Positions 56,190 through 64,000 of a stretch of 64,000 nucleotides of DNA are shown here, in pieces. Position 1 is the first letter of the stretch, and every line of letters begins with the position of its first letter. Position numbers and translations under genes: made by a program. The stretch is taken from assembly GCF_001931685.1 (NCBI RefSeq), contig NZ_MOOY01000005.1, positions 317,106 through 381,105 on the forward strand, read 5' to 3'. Below the pieces are notes generated by a model. That model had not been told where the DNA came from. It saw nothing but the letters and a program-made list of their open reading frames with translations, and ran no database searches. The DNA is from Pararhizobium arenae. GTDB taxonomy: Bacteria > Pseudomonadota > Alphaproteobacteria > Rhizobiales > Rhizobiaceae.

Positions 56190-56951
56190 TCACACCACCG
56201 TCTCGCCACCATCGACGACGAGGATCTGGCCGGTCATGTAGGACGAGCGATCCGAGACGAGGAAGAGGATCGGTTCGGCAATCTCCGAAACATCCGCCCA
56301 GCGGCCGAGCGGCACTTGCTTGGCGACATAGGCCTCGATCGCGTCGCGGCCGCCCATTTGGGCGATGAACGGCTCGTTGAAGGGGGTATCCACCCAGCCG
56401 GGGCAGAGCGCATTCACGCGGATGCCGAATTTCGCGTAGTCGCCGGCCATCTGCCGGGTCATGGCGATCACGGCGTGTTTCGTCGTCGTATAGGCGATCA
56501 TCTCGCGGTCGTAGAGCACGCCGGAGGAGGATGAGGTGTTGAGGATCACGCCCCGGCCCGCCTTTTTCATGATCGGCATGACGAAACGCGACGCCATGAA
56601 ATGCGCCCGCACATTCAGCGACCACGACCTGTCGAAACCATCGATCGCGACCTGTTCGAGATCGCCCGCCACCTGCGCGCCGGCATGATTGTGCAGGATA
56701 TCGATGCGGCCGTGATGCTCGTAGACGGCGGCGATGCCGGCTTCCAAAGCCATGTCGTCGGTGACGTCAAGCACGAGGCTTTCGCCGCTGCCGCCGGCCT
56801 CGTGGATGAGGTCTACAGTCTCGCCGGCATTGATGAAATCGATATCGACGACCACCACATGGGCGCCTTCGCGGGCCATCGCGAGCGCGCCGGCCCGGCC
56901 GATGCCGGAACCCGCGCCGGTGACGATTGCGACCCGGTTGCTGAGGATCAT
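56190..56951 (-). CDS. SDR-family NAD(P)-dependent oxidoreductase
   Basis: 253 aa from ATG 56951, with GGGAGG six bases upstream. Classical SDR: TGAGSGIG at 11-18, acidic residue after strand 2 (VVVDID, suggesting NAD+ preference), NHAG in place of NNAG near 88, SSSSG near 140, and the catalytic YTTTKHA near 153. Substrate unknown. Same strand as the polyamine-type transporter, 72 bases downstream, so it may act on the imported compound. Confidence 0.88.
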   Translation of the reverse strand: MILSNRVAIVTGAGSGIGRAGALAMAREGAHVVVVDIDFINAGETVDLIHEAGGSGESLVLDVTDDMALEAGIAAVYEHHGRIDILHNHAGAQVAGDLEQVAIDGFDRSWSLNVRAHFMASRFVMPIMKKAGRGVILNTSSSSGVLYDREMIAYTTTKHAVIAMTRQMAGDYAKFGIRVNALCPGWVDTPFNEPFIAQMGGRDAIEAYVAKQVPLGRWADVSEIAEPILFLVSDRSSYMTGQILVVDGGETVV

Positions 56952-57023
56952 GGCGGCCTCCCGTTTCTTCTGTTTTCGTTTGTCTTTTTTGGAAAACCGG
57001 TTCCCACTTTTGCCCGACAAACT

Positions 57024-57836
57024 CTAGTTATTTGTTTTCTTTTCGCGCATCAGGAAACGCGCGATCAGGATCATGCAGAGCGATGCCACCAGCACCATCG
57101 TCGCGATCGCGTTGATCTCGGGCGTGACGCCCCGGCGGATCGAGGCGAAGACGTAGATCGGCAGCGTCGTGTTGGAGCCGGCGACGAAGAAGGCGATGAT
57201 GAAATCGTCGAAGGAGAAGGTGAAAGCGAGCAGAAAGCCGGCAAGGATCGACGGCATGATCTGCGGCAGCACGATCTCACGGAAGGTGGTGAGCGGCGTC
57301 GCGTAGAGATCGTTGGAGGCCTCGACGATATCGCGACCGAGGCTTGCGATGCGGGCTTTAACGATCATCGTCACCAGCGCCATCGAAAACAGTCCATGGG
57401 CTGCGATGATCGAGCCGAAGCCGAGCGACAGTTTCGGCGGCTGTTCGCCCGGCCACGCGGCCGCCAGCAGCGGGTTGAGGAAGCCGAAGACCTGCACGAG
57501 TGCAACAAGCGTGGCGATGCCGATGACGACGCCGGGAACGACGATGGCGGCGGCGAAGAGGCCGTCGAAGACGGCCCGCATCCGGCCACCGAGCCGCTCC
57601 ATACCGAGCGCCGCCATGGTGCCGAAGACGGCGGCCAGCACGGCGCTGGTAAAGGCGATGACCAGGCTGTTTTGCAGCGCGTCCATCAGGAACGTATTAG
57701 AGAGCGCCTTGGCATACCACTGGGTCGAAAAGCCGACGAACTCGCTGGCGCTGCGGCCGGAGTTGAACGAGAACAGCACGACCAGCGCGATCGGCGCGTA
57801 AAGGAACAGATAAACGGCGGTGATCAAAGCGCGCAT
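57024..57836 (-). CDS. Polyamine-type ABC transporter permease (PotC family)
   Basis: 270 aa, six transmembrane helices, with the permease EAA loop EASNDLYATPLTTFREIVLPQ near 170-190. PotC/PotI subgroup. The ATG overlaps the stop of the partner permease by one base. Substrate class (putrescine/spermidine or related amine) is inferred from all four components. Confidence 0.92.
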   Translation of the reverse strand: MRALITAVYLFLYAPIALVVLFSFNSGRSASEFVGFSTQWYAKALSNTFLMDALQNSLVIAFTSAVLAAVFGTMAALGMERLGGRMRAVFDGLFAAAIVVPGVVIGIATLVALVQVFGFLNPLLAAAWPGEQPPKLSLGFGSIIAAHGLFSMALVTMIVKARIASLGRDIVEASNDLYATPLTTFREIVLPQIMPSILAGFLLAFTFSFDDFIIAFFVAGSNTTLPIYVFASIRRGVTPEINAIATMVLVASLCMILIARFLMREKKTNN

Positions 57837-58702
57837 CAGACGAGATCCACCTGTCGGGTGCCGGCAAAGCGCCAGGCGATGCGCATGGCAATCAGCAGGA
57901 TAAAGACGACAACCACGACAAGGGTCACGGCGATGGCCGAGCCGAAGGGCCAGTTGCGCGATTGCAGGAAGAGATCGACCAGCGCATTGCCGATGAAAAA
58001 CACCTTGCCGCCGCCCAGCAGCTGCGGGATCAGATATTCGCCGAGAAGCAGGATGGTGACGAGCGCGACCCCGGTCATGACGCCCGGCAGCGACAGCGGC
58101 AGGGTGATGCCGAAGAAGGTGGAGAGCGGTTTTGCGCCGAGATCGGCGGAGGCCTCAAGCAGGCGGCGATCAAGCTTTTCGAGGCTCACATAGATGGGCA
58201 TGATCATCAGCGGCAGATAGCCATAGACGATGCCGAGCAGCACGGCGCCCGGCGTATTGAGCAACCGCACATTCTCGATGCCGATCATCTCAAGGAGATG
58301 CGGGATGCCGCGGGCGCCGAGAATGTACATCCAGGCATAAACGCGCACGAGAAGGCTCGTCCAGAACGGCACGACCACCAGCGAGACCAGCACGAGGCGG
58401 TATCGCGGGCTGGCCTTCACGGCGAGATAATAGGCGACGGGGTAGGCGACCACGAGGCAGAGGAAAGCGCCGACAGGCGCGAGCAGCAGCGTGTTCTTGA
58501 AGGCGGCCGCGCGGGCGCCGAGATTGGCGAACTGCTCGAGAGTGAAGGACGGCTGATAGCCGCCTTCCGGGGCGCGCTCGCCAAAGGCGAAGACGACGAT
58601 GGCGATGAACGGCAGCACCAGAAACACGAACAACCACAGGCTTGCCGGCGCCAGCAGCGCTGCTGTGACCAGGCGTTTTTTGGTTTCAGGCGAGGTGGCC
58701 AT
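57836..58702 (-). CDS. Polyamine-type ABC transporter permease (PotB family)
   Basis: 288 aa, six transmembrane helices, EAA loop EASADLGAKPLSTFFGITLP near 183-202. PotB/PotH subgroup partner of the downstream permease. Separated from the binding-protein gene by 162 bases filled by a palindromic repeat element. Confidence 0.92.
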   Translation of the reverse strand: MATSPETKKRLVTAALLAPASLWLFVFLVLPFIAIVVFAFGERAPEGGYQPSFTLEQFANLGARAAAFKNTLLLAPVGAFLCLVVAYPVAYYLAVKASPRYRLVLVSLVVVPFWTSLLVRVYAWMYILGARGIPHLLEMIGIENVRLLNTPGAVLLGIVYGYLPLMIMPIYVSLEKLDRRLLEASADLGAKPLSTFFGITLPLSLPGVMTGVALVTILLLGEYLIPQLLGGGKVFFIGNALVDLFLQSRNWPFGSAIAVTLVVVVVFILLIAMRIAWRFAGTRQVDLV

Positions 58703-58736
58703 TGGATGTTTTCTGTTGGTGAATGGGGTCTACGGT

Positions 58737-58860
58737 CGTCCCCTCTCCCCGCGTGCGGGGAGAGGGCTAGGGTGAGGGGCAATACCGCGAACTCGGATTT
58801 TGCGGTTCTGCCCCTCATCCGCCCTTCGGGCACCTTCTCCCCGCGGGCGGGGAGAAGGGA
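58737..58860. repeat. Palindromic intergenic repeat, copy 1
   Basis: About 124 bases: hairpin CTCTCCCCGC-GT-GCGGGGAGAG, then GCTAGGGTGAGGGGC, a variable centre, GCCCCTCATCCG, and a second hairpin CTTCTCCCCGC-GG-GCGGGGAGAAG. The same modules recur at 61341-61469. Lies inside the transporter operon between the PotB- and PotD-type genes, where it may lower expression of the permeases relative to the binding protein. Confidence 0.85.
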
Positions 58861-58864
58861 AAGA

Positions 58865-60028
58865 TCAAGCCGACTTGAACCGCGCCATCAGTTCCGCACG
58901 GGCCGGATCGGTCAGCGTCACGGCGGCGCCGAATTCCAGCGGGGTCAGCGAGGCTTCGTCCGGATAGACGATCTTGTTGGAGGTGATCTCCTTCGGCAGA
59001 AGCTCGATCACGCGGCTGTCGGTCGCGGGCGCGCCGTTGGCGATGTGCTCCTTCACGGCGTTCGTCGGGTCCATCAGGTAGTTGAGCAGGGCATAGCCGG
59101 CCGCCTTGTTCGGTGCATCCTTGGGGATGGCGTAGAAGTCGGTCCAGATTTCGCCGCCGTCGGTGCCGAGGATGTAAGCGATTTCCGGCATGTCGCGGTT
59201 GAGCTGCGCGCCGTCATTGGTCCAGCACATGGTCATCCAGGCATCGGTGGAGCGCATCGACGGCTGGTAGTCGGAGTTGATGGCGTAGAGATGCGGCTTG
59301 ACCTTGATCAGCAGTTCCTCGGCCTTGGCGAGTTCGCCGGCGTCGATGGAGTTGAAGCCGTAGCCGAGCGAGACCAGCGCGCTGCCGATGGTGGTCAGCT
59401 GGTAGTCGTGCACCATGGCGCGACCGTCGGCCTCGGTCTGGGCGATCTCGAAGAAATCCTTCCAGCTCTTCAGCGGCGTCTTGAGCTTGTCGGTGTTGAC
59501 CGCAAAGCCCGTCGTGCCCCAGTTCTTCGGCACGGCAAAGGTCTTGCCGTCGATCTGACCCTCCGAGGTGAAGCGGGTGTTCTGGGTGGTGGACGAGAAG
59601 TTCGGCACCTTCGACATGTCAAGTTCATCGATCAGGCCGAGCTTCTGGTAGGTGGAGATCGTGTAGTTGGTCGGCACGAACAGCGACCAGCCGGAGGCGC
59701 CGGCCTGCAGCTTCGCCAGCATTTCCTCGTTTGAGCCGAAGACGTTGACCTCGACGGCAACCCCGGTCGCGGCGGTGAAGTTCTCGAAGGTCGCGGGGTC
59801 GTGGTAGTTCGGCCAGGTGGCGATCGACATCTGCGTGCCGAGGTCTTCGGCGGCGTATGCCGGGGTCGACAGTGCGCCGGGGAAGCGGGTCATGACGGCG
59901 GTCGCAAGGCCGAGGCCGGTGATGCCGAGAAAGTGACGGCGCGAGACCGAGCCACGCTTCAGGCGCATGAACTCGTCCATGAAGCCCGATGCCGAGATGG
60001 GAAGATTATCCTTGTAGTCCTTGCTCAT
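58865..60028 (-). CDS. Polyamine-type ABC transporter substrate-binding protein, Tat-exported
   Basis: 387 aa PotD-like protein. A twin-arginine signal SRRHFLGITGLGLATAV is at about 29-45, with cleavage near AYAAED at about 60, so it is exported folded through Tat rather than Sec. The mature part carries SIATWPNYHDPATFENF near 68 and ends in a normal PotD fold. It lacks a lipobox. Confidence 0.92.
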   Translation of the reverse strand: MSKDYKDNLPISASGFMDEFMRLKRGSVSRRHFLGITGLGLATAVMTRFPGALSTPAYAAEDLGTQMSIATWPNYHDPATFENFTAATGVAVEVNVFGSNEEMLAKLQAGASGWSLFVPTNYTISTYQKLGLIDELDMSKVPNFSSTTQNTRFTSEGQIDGKTFAVPKNWGTTGFAVNTDKLKTPLKSWKDFFEIAQTEADGRAMVHDYQLTTIGSALVSLGYGFNSIDAGELAKAEELLIKVKPHLYAINSDYQPSMRSTDAWMTMCWTNDGAQLNRDMPEIAYILGTDGGEIWTDFYAIPKDAPNKAAGYALLNYLMDPTNAVKEHIANGAPATDSRVIELLPKEITSNKIVYPDEASLTPLEFGAAVTLTDPARAELMARFKSA

Positions 60029-60052
60029 GATGCTGTTCCCTTTGTTTTGATT

Positions 60053-61150
60053 TTAGGCTGCACTTGATGCTGGAAAAATGTGGGCGGCTTTCGGATCGAA
60101 GCCGAGGAAGACCGCTTCGCCAGGCTCGACCAGTTCGCTGTCGGCAAGGCCGCGACGATCCGCCGTCACGAGAAAATCGCCAAGGCCGGGAACGCTGACG
60201 GCATATTCCGCCGACGAGCCGAGGAAGATGCGGTGAGTAACCGTGCCCTGGAACGAGGCGAGATCGGCTGTTGCTGCCCGGGTCAGGCGAATGGCCTCGG
60301 GGCGGATCGCGACAATCGCATCGCCGGACGCGACCGCACGGTTAGCTGCCGGGATCGCCGAGCCGTTTCTGAGCCGCAGCGTGATGCCGCCGGCTTCCAG
60401 CGTGGCGTCGATGCGGTTGGTCTTGCCAACGAAATCGGCCACGAAGAGATCGGCGGGACGGTCATAGACCTCCTGTGGCGAGCCGAGTTGGCGGATGCGC
60501 CCGGCGCTCATCACACAAACGACATCGGCCATGGACAATGCCTCTTCCTGATCGTGGGTGACGAGCACGAAGGTAATGCCGAGTTCACGCTGCAACGTCT
60601 GCAGTTCGATCTGCATGGCCGAGCGCAGCTTCTTGTCGAGGGCGGCGAGTGGTTCGTCGAGAAGCAGCACGGAGGGGCGATTGACGATGGCGCGGGCGAG
60701 CGCCACGCGCTGCTGCTGGCCGCCGGACATTTCATGGATCCGGCGCTTGGCGAAGCCGCCGAGCCGGACCATTTCCAGCGCTTCCGCCACGCGGCGGCTG
60801 ATTTCGGCGGACGGAAGCTTCGGCCGCATCTGTTTCAGGCCATAGGCGACGTTCTGCTCGACGTCGAAATGGGGAAACAGCGCATAGTGCTGAAACACCA
60901 TGTTGACCGGGCGGCGATAGGCCGGAATGCCGTTCATCTCGCGCCCGTCGATCAGGACGGTGCCTTCGCTCGGCTGCTCGAACCCGCCGATCATGCGCAG
61001 GCATGTGGTCTTGCCGCAGCCGGACGGACCGAGCAGGGCCAGGAAGGCGCCCTTCGGCACGGTGAGGTTGATGTCCGTCACGGCGGTCACGGCGCCATAG
61101 TTTTTCGTGACCGAACGGAACTCGATGTCGTTCGTCGAAGCGGATGTCAA
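60053..61150 (-). CDS. Polyamine-type ABC transporter ATP-binding protein (PotA family)
   Basis: 365 aa. Walker A GPSGCGKT near 41-48, signature MSGGQQQRVALARAI near 142-156, Walker B VLLLDEPLAALD near 162, then a C-terminal TOBE domain (about 290-355). The start is TTG at 61150 with GGGGA eight bases before it. First gene of the transporter operon. Confidence 0.93.
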   Translation of the reverse strand: MTSASTNDIEFRSVTKNYGAVTAVTDINLTVPKGAFLALLGPSGCGKTTCLRMIGGFEQPSEGTVLIDGREMNGIPAYRRPVNMVFQHYALFPHFDVEQNVAYGLKQMRPKLPSAEISRRVAEALEMVRLGGFAKRRIHEMSGGQQQRVALARAIVNRPSVLLLDEPLAALDKKLRSAMQIELQTLQRELGITFVLVTHDQEEALSMADVVCVMSAGRIRQLGSPQEVYDRPADLFVADFVGKTNRIDATLEAGGITLRLRNGSAIPAANRAVASGDAIVAIRPEAIRLTRAATADLASFQGTVTHRIFLGSSAEYAVSVPGLGDFLVTADRRGLADSELVEPGEAVFLGFDPKAAHIFPASSAA

Positions 61151-61241
61151 ATCTGTTCCCCGCGGCTGATTTGTGAAGGGCAGTCTATCGCTGCCTTATG
61201 CCACCGTCGTTAGGAAAAGAGTAAGCCCGGCGGTCTCGGAC

Positions 61242-61298
61242 GGTATATACCCCGAAAGAGGTATTTCAGCTCGAAAAGCTTCGTGGAAGGTATATACC
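61242..61298. promoter_or_regulatory. Pair of GGTATATACC palindromes, candidate operators
   Basis: Identical 10-base palindromes at 61242-61251 and 61289-61298, centres 47 bases apart, each preceded by GGAC or GGAA. Related half-sites GAGGTATTTC and GGGTATGG lie near them. They sit about 90-150 bases upstream of the ATPase gene start and 245-300 bases before the LuxR gene, so either could be controlled. Confidence 0.55.
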
Positions 61299-61340
61299 GA
61301 GGGTATGGATTTGTTGGGCGACGCATGTCGGTGTGCGCTG

Positions 61341-61469
61341 TCGTCCCCTCTCCCCGCGAGCGGGGAGAGGGCTAGGGTGAGGGGCAAAGCTCTCGTCCTC
61401 GAGAGCGCGGCGACGATGCCCCTCATCCGGCCTGTCGGCCACCTTCTCCCCGCGCGCGGGGAGAAGGGA
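61341..61469. repeat. Palindromic intergenic repeat, copy 2
   Basis: Same modules and orientation as 58737-58860: first hairpin CTCTCCCCGC-GA-GCGGGGAGAG, GCTAGGGTGAGGGGC, variable centre, GCCCCTCATCCG and second hairpin CTTCTCCCCGC-GC-GCGGGGAGAAG. The two copies flank the binding-protein and ATPase genes as direct repeats. Confidence 0.85.
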
Positions 61470-61543
61470 TATGCCGCGCTTTCACCCGTCACTCTCCCTG
61501 CCGAGGAGGGTGAAATCGCAATCGCCAGAGGGGAGGCTGAACG

Positions 61544-62356
61544 ATGAGCATAAATCTGGAGGCACTCTTCCAGGCCTTCGGCGCCACCATCGGCAAGCCC
61601 GCCATGGACGATGCGACCTTCGGCGAGACCTTCCGCCAGATGATGTCGGCGCTGGTGCGGTTCGATTACATCGTCGTCTTTGCCTATCGCGGGCAGGAGC
61701 GGCCGATCGATCTCTACAGCACCTTCAATGCGAAGGAGCACATCATCTTCGTGACGCTCTATCAGGCGGGGCCGTACCTGCTTGATCCCTTCTATCACAC
61801 CGCGCAGGCCCGCCGCTCCGGCGTTTTTCGCATGCGGGAACTCGCCCCGGATCGCTTCTTCTCCAGCGAATATTACCGGACCTATTACGTCCAGACCGGC
61901 CTTGCGGAAGAGATCGGTTTCTTCGTCACCACGGAAGATGACATCACCATCGCGCTCTCTCTGATGCGGCGCGAGGAGACCGGCGCTTTTCCCGCTGCCG
62001 ATTTTGCCGTGCTGAAACAGGCCGAGCCGCTGGTATCGGCTATGGTCCGCTACTACTGGTCCGGCCTCGGCAGCCGTTTCGATGCGCAGCGAAAATCGGG
62101 GTCTCGTGGCGGAAAGCGGAGCGGGCAGGACAAGGCGCTGCAGCCCGCCGATGCCGTCTGGCGCGATCTCAACCTCACCAGCCGCGAAACGGCGATCGTC
62201 GATCTCGTGCTTCAGGGCCATTCGTCGGAATCGATCGGCCTGAAGCTCAACATCTCCACCGGCACCGTAAAGGTCCACCGCCGCAACGTTTATCGCAAGC
62301 TCGGCATCTCCTCCCAGACCCAGCTTCTGTCGCTCTATCTGCGCAGTCTCGCCTGA
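61544..62356 (+). CDS. LuxR-family transcriptional regulator
   Basis: 270 aa. The C-terminal LuxR helix-turn-helix is clear (LTSRETAIVDLVLQGHSSES, then IGLKLNISTGTVKVHRRNVY, about 205-260). The N-terminal domain is not a receiver or a typical autoinducer domain; it reads as an unassigned sensor of about 170 residues (FDYIVVFAYRGQERPIDLYS near 40). Start ATG has GGGAGG upstream. Divergent from the polyamine-type transporter, so it may regulate it. Confidence 0.85.
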   Translation: MSINLEALFQAFGATIGKPAMDDATFGETFRQMMSALVRFDYIVVFAYRGQERPIDLYSTFNAKEHIIFVTLYQAGPYLLDPFYHTAQARRSGVFRMRELAPDRFFSSEYYRTYYVQTGLAEEIGFFVTTEDDITIALSLMRREETGAFPAADFAVLKQAEPLVSAMVRYYWSGLGSRFDAQRKSGSRGGKRSGQDKALQPADAVWRDLNLTSRETAIVDLVLQGHSSESIGLKLNISTGTVKVHRRNVYRKLGISSQTQLLSLYLRSLA

Positions 62357-62460
62357 TCGTCGGCGAAGGTCGTGGGCTACTCCCGATACATTGTTTTCAT
62401 GGCTTTACCCGGGCTGCAAAGCGGCTAGTTTCACGGGGGGATTCTAAGGAGCACAGGAAC

Positions 62461-64000
<1,540 letters not shown>

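Larger units (their letters stand above)
61151..61543. other. 393-base divergent intergenic region (transporter / LuxR regulator)
   Basis: Contains two GGTATATACC palindromes (61242-61251, 61289-61298) and the second copy of the palindromic repeat (61341-61469). The ribosome binding site of the LuxR gene (GGGAGG) is at its end. No gene seen. Confidence 0.6.

Noticed and set aside
57962-59734. 590-codon plus-strand open frame across the PotB- and PotD-type genes, and a similar one at 56601-58193
   Set aside because: Both run antisense through well-recognised transporter genes and through the palindromic repeat; composition is typical of a GC-driven shadow frame.

Overview
The window looks like part of a Rhizobiaceae genome (Rhizobium/Agrobacterium/Ensifer group). 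The grounds are high GC with matching codon use, a RIME-type intergenic palindrome and two copies of a second rhizobial-style intergenic repeat, a full formimidoylglutamate-type hut operon with a HutVWX transporter, and BA14K-family and NasTS genes. I cannot fix the genus or say whether this is chromosome or chromid. No rRNA, tRNA, CRISPR array or complete insertion sequence was seen.

Region 1 (1-18885, all + strand) is the distal half of a type VI secretion locus: tssH/clpV (5' end cut by the window), vgrG, tssK, an FHA protein, tssL, tssM, then a threonine-phosphorylation module made of a membrane-anchored PP2C phosphatase, an unknown acidic protein and a PpkA-like kinase. Two genes translationally coupled to the kinase follow: an exported caspase-like protein lacking the catalytic dyad, and a membrane sensor with a Tll0287-like domain carrying a haem-c type CxxCH motif plus HAMP. 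The sheath, baseplate and Hcp genes must lie upstream. Region 2 (18886-25535) is an accessory boundary: an unrecognised helical-repeat protein, a LysR regulator, two divergently oriented genes that both lost their 5' ends at the same point (about 21750), an MFS exporter, an HtrA-like pseudoprotease and a BA14K protein.

Region 3 (25536-33022) holds pntAB, then a GntR regulator divergent from a small uronate cassette (KduD-like dehydrogenase, KdgF cupin, SMP-30 lactonase), then a ParA-type ATPase overlapping a small partner gene and preceded by dense palindromes. Region 4 (33146-43714) is the nitrate assimilation operon: nasT-nasS, two tandem sigma54 promoters, a leader with a two-hairpin ANTAR target overlapping an intrinsic terminator, then a nitrate transporter, nirB, nirD, nitrate reductase and siroheme synthase. 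A RIME element sits inside the operon between nirD and the reductase gene.

Region 5 (43724-56189) is the histidine utilisation locus: hutF-X-W-V-H2-I-H-G-U-D on the minus strand with the repressor gene hutC divergent. Its second HutH paralogue has Tyr-Leu-Thr where the catalytic MIO-forming Ala-Ser-Gly should be. Region 6 (56190-64000) holds an SDR dehydrogenase, a polyamine-type ABC transporter (permeases, Tat-exported binding protein, ATPase), a divergent LuxR regulator with two GGTATATACC palindromes in front of it, and the start of an MHYT-PAS histidine kinase cut by the window end.

The points most worth following up are the T6SS sensor/pseudo-caspase/acidic-protein module, the MIO-less HutH2, the readable ANTAR/terminator leader, the double 5' truncation scar, and the ParA cassette with its palindromes.
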